A stretch of 64,000 nucleotides of DNA, taken from NCBI GenBank assembly GCA_964006375.1, contig OZ023265.1:157484118-157548117 (forward strand), in the 5' to 3' direction. Both the position numbers and the translations under genes were made by a program. Position 1 is the stretch's first letter, and each line of letters begins with the position of its first letter. The notes under the pieces were generated by a model. That model worked only from the letters and a program-made list of their open reading frames with translations, did not search any database and had not been told where the DNA came from. This document shows, piece by piece, positions 52,577-63,055 of this stretch. The DNA is from Tillus elongatus (lineage: Eukaryota; Arthropoda; Insecta; Coleoptera; Cleridae).

Positions 52577-54277
52577 AGGGTGTTTTGTAGGATGTATTAG
52601 AATTTGGTGTGTTTTAAACTAGAATAACTCATTTATTTCAAATAGAACACCCTGTATATTATCCTCTCATTGAATATAGCAGATAATTCTCTTTCAAAAT
52701 GTATTAGCATTCTCTATACCTAAAATTGATCATTGTCGAGATATTTGCGGTTTACCAAAAAAATAAAAAAACAAATTCAATATTTATGAAATTTTAACAA
52801 ATAACAGAGAATAACCAAAAGTATTGAAAGTTAAAAATGATTGTGACTAGCTAAGAAACTCATGATTGATATTGTTCAAATTGTGTACCATTCGCAGTAA
52901 TACATCGCGCTAAGCGTATTACAACTCCTTCACTTGTTGTACGCCGTATTTCTGTGGGATCAATATTATCCAAACAATTACAGACTCTATCTTCAAGTTC
53001 TTCGCTAGTGTTGACTGGAGTCGCATAAACATCACATTTCAATTTACCCCATAGGTAAAAATCCAGAGGAGTGAGGTCGGGAAACCGTGGGGGCCAATTG
53101 TATGTTCCGCCGCGTCCCATCCACCTCTCTCTGAATTCATCATTTAAAAAGCTCCTCACATCTACTCAATAATGCGCAGGAGCCCCATCTAGTTGATACC
53201 AACAATTCACATACGCAGTAAGTGATAAATTGTCCAAGCAATCAGAGCCAGTGGTTCGCGAAATCTATAGGTATTGCACAACTGTCAGATTATTATCGTA
53301 AATGCAGTACGATATTTTATCATCCATCACAAGAGCAAACAAGTTGAAGCTCAATTTTCTCTGAAAACAGCGTTCTTGTTTGACATGAGGATTGTCCTGA
53401 GCCCAGTAGTGAATATTATGTCTCTTAAATATTCCTTCATGGGACATCTTTGTTTCGTCGGTCCAAAGTATGCTTTTCAGAAATAAAGGACATTTGTAGT
53501 GTCTTTCAAGGAGAGTGTGACAAAATTCAATTCGGTGGGCTGGGTCGTTTGGTTCCAGAGCTTGTACCCTTATAAATTTATAATTATGCATCTTATGCTT
53601 GGACAATATTCTCTGTATGGAGGAACGTGCTATGTTCATGTCATGTTCAGCTGTACGTATTGGCACCTTTGGATGAGCTTCGAAATTAGACAACACAGAA
53701 ATTTGTGTGGCTTCGTCTTATGTAACTGGAACTGATCTTGATGTTTGTTTAATCGTGCAACTTCCCGTTATCAAGAAATTGGTTTCATAACGTCTGAATT
53801 TCAACGCAGTCATTGGCGAGGACTCGGGATAGCTATCATTAAACAGCCGACATGTTCTGCTGACCACTCTGTGGCACTCTCCATGAAAATAAAGTAAATT
53901 CAGTAATTGTTCGTTTCAATAGCTGGCAGTATCCATGAAAACGTAGAATTCCTATTAATTCAGACAAAATAACTCACGTTCTGAATGACAGAAATATAAA
54001 ACTGACAATAAACGTGAAAATGTCAAACATCACATAGCAGTCTTAGAATTCATACAGATTTTAGACATACTCCTAAATTTGTCTTTTTTTTTTTTTGGTA
54101 AACCGCAAATATCTCGACAATTATCAACTTTAGGTATAGGGAATGCTAATACAGTTTGAAAGAGAATTATCTGCTCTATTCAATAAGAAGATAATATACA
54201 TGATGTTTCATTTGAAATAAATTAGTTATTCTAGTTTAAAGCACACCAAATTCTAATACATCTTACAAAACAGCTTG
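52577..54277 (-). mobile_element. DD41D Tc1/mariner element, family 4
   Basis: 1.70 kb with roughly 195-bp inverted ends: CAGGGTGTTTTGTAGGATGT (left) and its inverse ending AAAACAGCTTG (right), TA on both sides. Confidence 0.78.
52860..53696 (-). pseudogene. DD41D transposase remnant, family 4
   Basis: The minus-strand frame 53696-53265 reads RTAEHDMNIARSSIQRILSK (HTH), LEPNDPAHRIEFCHTLLERH, SILWTDETKMSHEGIFKRHN (first Asp) and QRKLSFNLFALVMDD. After frame breaks comes WYQLDGAPAHY (second Asp) with a stop, then RSFLNDEFRERWMGRGGTYN and PRFPDLTPLDFYLWGKLKCD (third Asp), ending ANGTQFEQYQS. There are again 41 positions between the second and third Asp. All three Asp survive, but the stops and frameshifts inactivate it. 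The N terminus before 53696 is degraded. Confidence 0.8.
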
Positions 54278-54971
54278 TATATGAAACAATTTTTCCTCAC
54301 AATCATGTCGAAGCTTAATGTTGTTTGACAAATTAAAGAATTTTCAGCATCCTAACACGACACTGAATCACCTTCATTAAGTCAGCCTCCCCTTGAACAG
54401 AATTCTCAAATAAATTGACATAACTGGAAAACAGTTGAAGATAGGGAGAGCATACCCTAATAACTTTTAACCTAAAATTAGGTGAATATTCTAAAAATGC
54501 AATAATATATCACAATCACATGTCGAAGCTTAATGCCCTTGGAATGTGTTTGACAAATTAAAGAATTTTCAGCATCCTAACACGCCACGAAATCACCTTC
54601 ATTAAGTCTGCTTCCCCTTGAACAGAATTCTCAAATAAATTGACATAACTCAAAAACAATTATAAGGAGAGCATATCCTAATAACTTTTAACCTAAAATT
54701 AGTTGAGTATTCTAAAAATTCAATAATATGCTGGGTGTTCTATTTGATATAACGATGTTGAACAGAATTCTCAAAAAAATGGACATAACTCGAAAACAGT
54801 TGAAGATAGGGAGAGCATACTCTAATAACTTTTAACCTAAAATTAGGTTAATATTCTAAAAATGCAATAATATACAGAGTGTAACCGGAAGTACGCCATT
54901 TTGGAAATTATTTCCGTTAAATAGAGCATATAACTTTATTTTTCTCAAGACACTTTTTCTTACTGTTTCCC

Positions 54972-55395
54972 AGGCCTACAAAGGCAACAAACCATCTCTA
55001 TTTTGCTTAAGCCTCTTTCTTCTATTGTTTTAACAGTATTTTCCATTACACATTACCAAGGCCTACAAAGCCAACAAACGTAACTCTATTTTTCTCAGGC
55101 CCCTTTATCCTGTTGTTTTAGCAGTATTCCTAATTCCGAATCTTGCCAGTCCTACTAAGGCAACAAACTAACTCTATTTGTTCTTCTCAAGCGCCTTTCT
55201 TCTATTGTTTTAATAGTATTTCCAATTCTACATTTTCCCGGGCATACAAAGATAACAAGAGTAATTTTATTCTTCTAAAACCCCCTTCTCCTATTCTTTT
55301 AACAGTATTTTCAATTCTACATTTACATTTCTCAGGCCTACAAAGGCAACAAATGTAACTCTATTCTTCTCGAGTTCCTTCTCCTATTGTTTTGA
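54972..55395 (+). repeat. Minisatellite, about 90-bp unit, five copies
   Basis: GCCTACAAAGGCAACAAA-type anchors at 54974, 55062, 55151, 55243 and 55337, each followed by an AACTCTATT...CTTCTATTGTTTTAACAGTA segment. Units diverged. Confidence 0.8.
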
Positions 55396-55479
55396 GGTTC
55401 AAGTGATGGTAAATGTAGCAAATAACTGAGACGAAAAATCGGGAAGACAAAGCAGGAGTTCAATAGACAAAAATATGTT

Positions 55480-55635
55480 CTTCATCAGAGGATGAAAGAT
55501 GCAGAATTTTTCATCATATGATGACGCTAACCTTGTTAATGAAACGATCGTCAGGTCTTTAAAAATATATGTTGTGGTGATTTGGGCTTTCCAAGTGTAC
55601 TTATCAGTGCTCATCACAGGTTCCACTCTTCACTT
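55480..55635 (+). repeat. Family P copy next to the lectin exon
   Basis: ATGATGACGCTAACCTTGTT then AATGAAACGATCGTCAGGTC (55541-55552 is GAAACGATCGTC), GTGGTGATTTGGGC and GTGCTCATCACAGGTTCC. The first core base is changed (ATGATGA) and stem II is weakened. It ends only some 25 bp from the splice donor of the exon at 55662. Confidence 0.7.
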
Positions 55636-55661
55636 GGTGCACTTTAGTTGAGTTGACTTAC

Positions 55662-55819
55662 CTGGAAGTTCGCATATAAAAGCTGCAATTTCTGGTCCGC
55701 CACAATAAAGTGGTTTCCATAAAAAGTCAGCTGCTGGATCCATTGCTGCACACAAAGGTTCCGTTCCTATTGGAATAGCTTGTTGCCAGTGCCCTTCTCC
55801 GCTGAGGGGCTTTGAATTG
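55662..55819 (-). CDS. C-type-lectin gene, exon encoding the C-terminal part of the lectin domain
   Basis: 158-nt minus-strand exon. The acceptor reads TATTTTTTTTCCAG above 55819 and the donor CTTCCAG|GTAAGT is below 55662. It enters in phase 2 and leaves in phase 1. The 52 residues include LSGEGHWQQAIPIGTEPLCA, AMDPAADFLWKPLYCGGPEI and AAFICELP. The pattern Cys...Trp...Cys...ICE is the conserved end of C-type lectin domains, where these cysteines form the two closing disulfides. The N-terminal half of the domain, the signal peptide and the promoter are not in the window. The next exon (26330) joins as CELP-V-PSW. Ligand specificity cannot be judged, because the sugar-binding loop lies upstream. 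Confidence 0.88.
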
Positions 55820-55961
55820 CTGGAAAAAAAATAATGGCTATAGTCTAACATATTGTGTAAAATACTTATTGTTTTGTTCTTCAGTAACAATAATAAACTT
55901 GATTTTATAATCATGGTAATCTAAAAGCGATGTCGTTCTGTCGTTTCATTTAAAAAGAAGT

Positions 55962-56651
55962 CTGGACGGAGCAAGTGCGTTATGGTAGTGAATTTTCATT
56001 AAAATGTTTTAATTAGCAAATATGTGTGTTTTTTTAAGAAAGCAGGCATCATATTTGGTTTTAGAACCTCGGTGGTTCAGGGGTAAGAACGTGTGCCTCT
56101 GAACCGAAGAGTACTGGGTTCGATCCCAGCGTACTCCTTTCACTTTTTCAGTACAAACTGTAACATTAAGATCAGCCGAGTTTCTGGCATTGTATTTAGC
56201 AAGTTGAATGTCTGCACGTTCCGCCCTTCGGAGGGGTCGTAAAGCCGTCGGTCCCGTGTCCATGAGATGTTGGGCACGTTAAAGATCCCTACCCTTCTTA
56301 CAAAAAGGCAGGGGTCCGGCAAATTTTCCAGGATAGTGAGGTGAAACTGCTCCCTGGCGTCGGTGATTGGCCATAGTAGCGGAAATAGGCCGACGTAAAA
56401 CAAACAAGACACACACACACATCATATTTGGTTATCAGTATAACATATATAGTAAAAACAATGTGCCACGTTTCATCAAAATAACTTTACTGTATGAAAT
56501 TGTACAAAAATTTCCAAAAGTAAACTTAAAGTGTTCCCGAGAAAACTCGTTTCTTGGTCAACCTTATAGGTTAATAGCAAATTGAGCTATTCAAATATGA
56601 AGCATTTGATCAAAATTCGCTACCATAACGCACTTGCTGCGTCCAGAATTT
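55962..56651. mobile_element. Element with H-type termini, carrying a nested SINE
   Basis: Left GGACGGAGCAAGTGCGTTAT then GGTAGTGAATTTTC; right AAAATTCGCTACCATAACGC then ACTTGCTGCGTCC: clean inverted ends about 690 bp apart. The only recognised insertion is SINE copy C; without it the element is about 320 bp. Confidence 0.7.
56061..56419 (+). mobile_element. tRNA-headed SINE, copy C, with perfect 14-bp target duplication
   Basis: Starts with a GAACCTCGGTGGTTCAGGGG head, B box GGGTTCGATCCCAG and the body as in copy A, ending (AC)n. CATCATATTTGGTT occurs exactly on both sides (56047-56060 and 56420-56433). Confidence 0.9.
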
Positions 56652-56734
56652 CTTTTCTTACAAACATGAATTATATTTCGATGGAAAATGCAAAAATGCA
56701 ATAAAATAAGACGTGTTTGATTAAAAATATAAAT

Positions 56735-57001
56735 GATCTGGCACCAAATATTTTATTATAACTTTTGTAATATAGAAATCTAAATTTTGGTGTATAGTTT
56801 ACTTTTTATATCGTAACCCTACCTACCAAATTTGGTTATCATACCTTTTTTACTTTTTGAGAAAAAAATATTTTCGAATGAATCAAAATTTTCTCGGAAA
56901 ACCTCGTCCGATTTTCCTGACTAACGAGCTTATCCAATCCACTTACAAAGGGCAAAATTTTATCAAAATCGGCCCATTATTTTTTAAGGTATCGGTGTGA
57001 T

Positions 57002-57096
<95 letters not shown>

Positions 57097-57428
57097 AGGA
57101 GTAAGGTTAAGGGTAAGGCCGCAAGAAGACAACCGCATACACGTCTATCAAGCTTATTAGCTATCATCAGTACGGTATAGCCAGGTGATGTTGGGAACAC
57201 TCTGGATGAAGAAGCAAAAATACACGGAGTCACAATAGGCAACCAGTGCACATTTGCAGCAACATTTGGAAGACCCTCAATTCATATAAAATTCACATAT
57301 AAAAATTGAAAATGACTCCGGATATGGGTTCTAGAGGTCTTAGTTCACGCTCATTTGCAAAAATTGTTTGAAAATTCAAAAGTCGGGATCTCCCCATTAG
57401 TGAATTTTTTTCTACGAAAATTCACTAA
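56735..57428 (+). mobile_element. Family H copy with an insertion beside the (AT)n core
   Basis: ATGATCTGGCACCAAATATT leader, one unit (CGGAAAACCTCGTCCGATTT), TATCGGTGTGATATACATA, (AT)n 57009-57094, an unrelated 200-bp block 57095-57300 (ACCGCATACACGTCTATCAA, GCAACCAGTGCACATTTGC), then ACTCCGGATATGGGTTCTAG and the terminal hairpin ending 57428. Confidence 0.65.
57009..57094. repeat. (AT)n microsatellite
   Basis: Core of the H copy. Confidence 0.97.
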
Positions 57429-57436
57429 AAACTTAT

Positions 57437-58235
57437 CTATATAAATAAAAATTAAATGCTGTGTGTTCGTAAGAGCATCACCTGAGAACGACTGTACCGA
57501 TTTGACTAATTCTATTTTAGAAATGTTCGTAATAGTCCAAGTAAGGTTTTTAGGAAAAGAACAATTCGAAAAGTTGACCGGAAAATTGGAAAATTCTGGA
57601 AAACTGAAACTGTTTTTTCACCAATTTGTTTCGCTATGTGCGCAAATGTCGTTTGACAACTGATTGTTGTGTGTGTGTGCTTTGTTTCTTTAGCGTCGGA
57701 CTATTTCCGCGACTATGGCCATTCACCGACGCCAGGGAGAAGTTTCACCTCACTATCCTGGAAATTTTGCCGAACCCTTGTCTTTCTGTAAGAAGGGTAG
57801 GGATATTTAACGTGCCCAACATTGCATGGACACGGGACCGACGGCTTTACGCCCCCTCCGAAGGGCGGAACGTGCAGACATTTAACTTGCTCAAATACAA
57901 TGCCAGAACCTCGGTTGATGTTAATTTTACAGTTTGTACTGAAAAAGTGAATGGAGTACCCTGGGATCGAAACCAGTACCCTTCGGTAGGTACGCGTTCT
58001 TGCCCCTGAACCACCGAGGTTCTTGACAACTGATTGTCAAATTGTGAATCAAGCCAATCGGTTACATAGTGACATAGTTGTCTATTTTTGGTTGTGTTGT
58101 GATTCTGTTGTAGGTTCATCGCATTGCAATGCCACAAATAAAGGGAGCCAGTTAGATCGCAGAACTCGCAATGCTACAAACCTAACGAATTTTCGATCTA
58201 GGTAATTGCACTGCAGAGCAACGCGAAGAGAAATA
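57437..58235 (+). mobile_element. Helitron 5' remnant, split by a SINE
   Basis: TCTATATAAATAAAAATTAA opens it, followed by GTAAGAGCATCACCTGAGAA and CGACTGTACCGATTTGACTA, the usual insect Helitron leader style. After the SINE, a frame from about 58130 reads KGSQLDRRTRNATNLTNFRS, resembling the start of Helitron Rep/helicase proteins, with a broken start. The rest of the protein is absent. Confidence 0.6.
57667..58022 (-). mobile_element. tRNA-headed SINE, copy D, with perfect 14-bp target duplication
   Basis: Reverse-oriented full-length copy, with (AC)n tail at 57667 and head at 58022. TTGACAACTGATTG flanks both sides (57653-57666 and 58023-58036), interrupting the Helitron remnant. Confidence 0.9.
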
Positions 58236-58597
58236 CGTTTTTTTTAATTTTTACTTTATTTACATATTTCCAATAGCTTTTTACAAATTCACAAAACGAT
58301 CACAAACAAATTTATTGATATTTCGACAAGATAACGTCTGTCGGGTCAGTTAGTCGTAGATACAAAATTTAAAAAAGCATTTTTTTAAAACGAGGTTGTC
58401 TTCAAAATGCGTACTTAAAAGCAAAAAATAATTTTCGTTTGAAAAAATTACTTCTAAACAAATTCCAATTATGCATGATTAAATTTTTTCTCGTTTAGCT
58501 ACTGGGTTAATTGAATGATAATGTTATCAAATTTTATATATTATCTGATACGCCAGCGTCGCTATCTGAGGAGCCATTTGTGTGGATAGAACCCAGT
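58236..58597. other. Intergenic or intron DNA, nothing certain
   Basis: The TTTCGACAAGATAACGTCTG segment looks repeat-like, but no family is assigned. Confidence 0.35.
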
Positions 58598-58890
58598 ATA
58601 CAGGGTTAGTAAAAAGTATGAAAAGACACTGAGATAATAGTTTAAAAAAAAATGTTAACAAAAGTTTTTAGACATAGCTCTTGCTTTAAACTGGGGATAT
58701 TCCACTTTTGCAGCGTAAACAATTTTGTTGTTATGGCAATGACATTTTTTCCTAACTATCACTATATGATTTGTTTGCATTCTCAGAAAGATCGTCTCTT
58801 TCTTGATACGGCACCATAAAACTTTAATCGGGTTCCATAAGAAAAAAAATTGGGAACAATTTACTTTCTTAAAAATCACATCCTTCAATT
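58598..58890 (+). mobile_element. Transposon end, empty-site partner of 62510-63060
   Basis: CAGGGTTAGTAAAAAGTATG, CAGCGTAAACAATTTTGTTG and TATGGCAATGACA, then TCTTGATACGGCACCATAAA, match 62510-63055 in inverted orientation, where a family P element interrupts the sequence. Confidence 0.5.
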
Positions 58891-59264
58891 GAACCTTTAG
58901 TCAATTTCTTATCAAGTTTTTTTCCCTTAGGGCTCGTCCGCGTCTTTGCCGCCCCTATAGCACCGCAGCCTTTGGCTCCATGTGCATTTCTTATCAAGTT
59001 ACCCCTTGAAAAAATGTGATACTATTTGTATCTGTCAACTGCAAACATTGTTTGTTGCCAGTTGTTTGCAGTTTGTCATACTTTAGAAAGTTTAACATCA
59101 GAAAATTGAGAACTTATACAAACTAATAATAATGAATATTATGGTAGAATTAAGCGACCAGCTAAGATTTGTCATTATTATTATTATTATCTATTTATTT
59201 CTTATTAGAATAAATCATACAACATGTCTATATAATAAGCCTGAGGCGCTTGTGCTGTATAGTA

Positions 59265-61232
59265 ACACATTTTTTTTATTTTTTTATTTCAACAACACAC
59301 CACGAGGGCTTACAGCCTAAATACTATCGTACCATGGGTGTCGACAAGGGGGAAAGAGGCAACTTGTTAATTCTGGACTTGAAGGTTTGGAGGTTCGGAG
59401 GAGAAGGAAAAACATGTGCCGGCAAAGAATTCCACAACTTGGAAGTCCTCGGGACAAAAGAGCTAGAATAACAAGATGTTCTATGTCTGGTGACCTGGAC
59501 AGTAAAAGGGTGCATTCGCTCTGTTCCCCTGGTAGATCTGTTGGGGGCAGCAGGTGGAGTAACTATGGAAGAGAGCTCCTCTGAGCAGTGCCCGTGCAGA
59601 TATCTATAAAAGAGAGAGAAAGAGAGAGGTCACCAACGGCACGTCGGTGGGAAAGGAATGGCAGCCTTTGGGTGAGGGTAGGGTTACCGATGAGACGTAT
59701 AGCTCTCTTTTGAATGGAGTCCAGGATAGCGAGTGTAGAAGCGGCAGCTGTACCCCAGATCTGGGAGCAGTATTCGAGGTTTGGCCTTATTTGTGAAGTA
59801 TGTAAGGTATAGAGATTAGCTGGTGAAACGTACTTGCGAGCCTGGAAGAGGAAACCTAATTTCTTAGCCGCTTCTTCAATTGATGTATGACATGTTGGTG
59901 CCAATTGAGATTTCGATCCACAGAAATGCCAACAAGAGAAAATGACTTAATACTTTGAATAACTTGGTTGTTCATTGTAATGGGTCTAGGGCTGGTGTAT
60001 CTCTTATGAGAAAGAAAGCAAGACTGAGATTTGGGGTTCAATTGTACAAGATTTCTTTTTCCCCAGTCTAATATTTTTTGGAGATCCACGGAGACAGAAC
60101 CCTCCATGAGTCTGCGATACGCATCTAATTGGGCTAAAGAGGCTTAAAATATTGTATATCTGTCCGTGTAACTGTGAACTGGGTTGGATGTGCTAGAGAA
60201 TATGTCATTGATGTGGAGAAGAAACAAAGTAGGGGCTAAAGCTGAACCTTGAGGAACTCCTGCATTGATTGGATACATTTTAGAGGAACGACCATCCACG
60301 ACAACAGAAATGCTCTGGTTGGAGAAAAAATTTGCTGTCCAGGTACAGAGTTTTGGTGGTAGGCCATTGACTGGAAGTTTATTAAGCAGTGTTGCGTGCC
60401 AGACCTGGTCGAATGCTTTGGATATGTTTAGAGCGACAATCTGGGATTCGCCGTGTAGTTCCATAGACTTGTTCCAAGAATGGGTGACAAAGGAATCCAT
60501 ACTTCCTGTCGTGGATTAGACTGTGTTTTTCAAGAAATGTTAGTAATTCGGTGTTTATATACTTTTTCATTACTTTAGAGACGACTGAAAGGAGAGAAAT
60601 AGGCCTGTAGTTGATAGGAAGCGCTTTGGATGCTTTCTTGGGGATGGGTTGTACTGGATCAGTTTTCCAGTTACTAGAGAATATGACTTTATTGTAAGAT
60701 ATCTGGAACAGACGAGTCAGGACAGGAGCAAGTTCTGGTGCGCGTTTTTGAGAACAAGTGCTGGGATCTCGTCAAGACCAGAGGCTTTCCTGGTATTAAG
60801 AGAAGAGAGCATCTTTCGTACCTTTTTAGTTTTGAAAATGATATCCGTCATTTTATGCGCCACATTGGGGACTGTTGGTGGTTGAACATTTGGAGGTGGG
60901 TTGAGAGTAGAATTGCCGGCGAACAACGAAGCAAAAAGTTCAGCCTTGCCCAGAGTGGTGGAAACAATTTCATCCCCTGAGTCAAGAGGTGGGAACGTGC
61001 TCTTGCAGAAATTATTCCCAAGAGATTTAGCAAGAGTCCAGAAGGGTTTGCCGCCGTTGGAGCTAAAGAGGACTTTGTTTTTGATGTGGATATTAAACGA
61101 GTTTTTTGCCTCAGAAAGAATGCGGACATAGCGGTTTCTTGCGTCGTTAAATGCTTGACGGTTTTCTTGATTAGGATTGTGTAGAATCGTTTTGTGAGCT
61201 TTGACCTTTTCAAGTCTGGTCTTGTCACAGGA
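59265..61232 (-). pseudogene. 5'-truncated non-LTR retrotransposon (LINE) with dead reverse transcriptase
   Basis: Minus-strand frames, broken by frameshifts, read in order: KKVRKMLSSLNTRKASGLDE and IPALVLKNAHQ (RT palm start, about 60800); YGFLCHPFLEQ; VALNISKAFDQVWHATLLNK (catalytic Asp motif); INAGVPQGSALAPTLFLLHI; SYTDRYTIF where a YADD box should be. Then come LVQLNPKSQSC, VGISVDRNLNWHQHV and YTLHTSQIRPNLEYCSQIWG, and near the C terminus SFVPRTSKLWNSLPAHVFPS and NLQTFKSRINKLP. The 3' end lies in an A-rich tail near 59265-59285 (AATAAAAAAATAAAAAAAA on minus). The layout fits the jockey/CR1-like LINE groups. The endonuclease is missing and the polymerase motif is altered, so it is inactive. 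Confidence 0.8.
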
Positions 61233-61540
61233 TTTAGAGATTTAATAAGAGTCTACCAAAAACTACTCGAAAACTCCATTCCAAATTTTGACATATCAAA
61301 TTTATCTTTGCTTTTACTTATTCCATCTAATGATCTAAAATTTGTCTATAGTTTCCATTAATACTAATCCCTTCGGAATACCTTTCAAACTAAAATTATT
61401 TCTTAACAGCCCATATTTTCATCTAAAAATATATCTAATAACTGTAATTCAAAATTTTTTTTAACTATTTGAAATATTATTTGTTGGTAAGCTGGTGTGA
61501 CAGAAAAGTTTGATACAAAGAAATGTGTATGCGTTTTTAG

Positions 61541-62290
61541 TGAGTGTATCCTAATCGACCACAAATTAGTAAAGGGTATGTTTCAACATTATTGAAAACA
61601 TTTAACGAAACTGGTCGTGTCAAAGATGAACTAAGAATAGAAAAACCAAAAATGGGGGAGCCTGGTAATAAGGAAACAGATGTATGGTTGTTTGTTCGTG
61701 AAAACCCCCATATGTCCACAAATAAAATAGCTGCATTAGAAAATATTTCAAACAAAATGTGTGAAAAATTAGTTAAAAAAAAAAAAGGAATATTCCACCG
61801 ATACGTAAGTACAGCTGTTACAAGAACTTGTAATACTATATATTATATATAGGCAAATTTAATGCAGATCCGGGCTTTGGTAGAATCAGTATTTTTGTAG
61901 ATAGAACTACTTTCACACTGGATGGATTCGTCAATAAACAAAATTATAGTTATTGGCCTTAGTAAAATTCTCATTGGATGCTGGAGGCTCAAATCCAGTG
62001 ACCACAGAAACTAATGTATGGGTCGGTATACTAAGCAGCAGTATTATTGGACCATTCTTCATTGAGGGAAATTCAACATTTAAAAAAAATATTTAAATTT
62101 TATTGAGAAAATAAATTATATCGCCTGTGATTGCAGTGCGTCCGGTTCCAGCAAGATGGGGCTCCTAGTCATCTTGGAATACACGTGTGGTAATATTCGG
62201 ATGAAGTTTTCACATAAAAGTTGATTGAGTGAGGTGGTCATCTTGAATGGCTTGCTCGCTCTCCTGAATGTAGTCTACAAAGACAGGTGA
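61541..62290 (+). pseudogene. Highly decayed DD41D-type transposase remnant
   Basis: YPNRPQISKGYVSTLLKTFN, GRVKDELRIEKPK and FVRENPHMSTNKIAALENIS give the paired HTH. Then comes FVDRTTFTLDGFVNKQNYSY (first Asp block) near 61893, FQQDGAPSHLGIHVW (second Asp) near 62150, and LARSPECS where the third Asp motif should be. Stops and shifts throughout. Ends not defined. Confidence 0.65.
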
Positions 62291-62509
62291 TTAAATGTGG
62301 AAGACCTAAAATCTAGAATTATTGGCGAAACGAGGCGAATCGCGCCTTACAGCGTAATGAATGTAATAAATTACTTTGAAACGCGAGTTTAATTGTTTAT
62401 TGATAATAATGCACAGCATTTTGAACATTCAATTAGTTGATGATTATTATTGCTGTTTCATATAATTTTTGTTTTTTCAGTTTCTTTTAGAATTAACGTT
62501 AATACCTTC

Positions 62510-63055
62510 TCAACTTTTTTCTTGTAGAACCCGATTCAAATTTTATAGTGCCGTATCAAGAAAGTTCTTTCCAAAAAGGTAAAAATAATCATATCTTATG
62601 AGTACAATCAGGAGAACCCAATTCATCACAATACAGTTTTTAGACCTGACGATCCTTTCGCTAACAAAGAACCCAATTCATCACAATACAGTTTTTAGAC
62701 CTGAGGATCCTTTCGCTAAGTTTATTCACCCTTCTGATGACGCTAACTTTGTTAGCGAAACGATGATCAGGTCTAAAACTGTATTGTGATGAATTGGGTT
62801 CTCCAAATTGTACTTATTAGTGCTCATCACAGCTTCCAATCTTCACTCATTGAATCATATATTGCCATTAAAACAAAATTAGTTGTCATAGCAACGAAGC
62901 TGTTTACGCTATGAAAAACTGAACACCGCCAATTGTAGAAAAATATTTCCGAAAAACTTCTTTGAAACCTTTTTTTTTTGAATAACGAATATCTTCAGAA
63001 ATACAACCGCCTTTCATACTTTTTCTAATCATGTATAATGAATTAATATACAGGG
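62510..63055 (-). mobile_element. Transposon end family interrupted by a family P element
   Basis: TAGAACCCGATTCAAATTTT and GTGCCGTATCAAGAAAG on the left, GTCATAGCAACGAAGCTGTT on the right, inverse of 58598-58890. The P element between is 62595-62852. Confidence 0.5.
62595..62852. repeat. Family P element with 8-bp flanking repeat
   Basis: Inverted copies of AGAACCCAATTCATCACAAT/TACAGTTTTTAGACC occur on the left (twice, 62610 and 62668) and once on the right. CTGATGA (62734-62740), the GCTAAC-TTT-GTTAGC stem and GAAACGATGATC lie on the right arm. AATCATAT lies on both sides (62587-62594 and 62853-62860). Confidence 0.65.

Larger units (their letters stand above)
52149..54925. mobile_element. 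Nested palindrome around DD41D family 4
   Basis: Outer arms of at least 340 bp (52230-52576 and 54278-54925) are inverted copies (AAAATGGCGGACTTCCGGTT against AACCGGAAGTACGCCATTTT; CTAATTTTAGGTTAAAAGTT). In the right arm the unit has multiplied: CTTGAACAGAATTCTCAAA-type anchors at about 54393, 54618 and 54758. Inside lies the transposon 52577-54277. Confidence 0.7.

Noticed and set aside
56943..57251. Minus-strand frame with SRVFPTSPGYTVLMIANKLD
   Set aside because: Looks protein-like but sits in a 200-bp block next to (AT)n with no splice sites; I cannot assign a family, so it is kept only as an unknown insertion.
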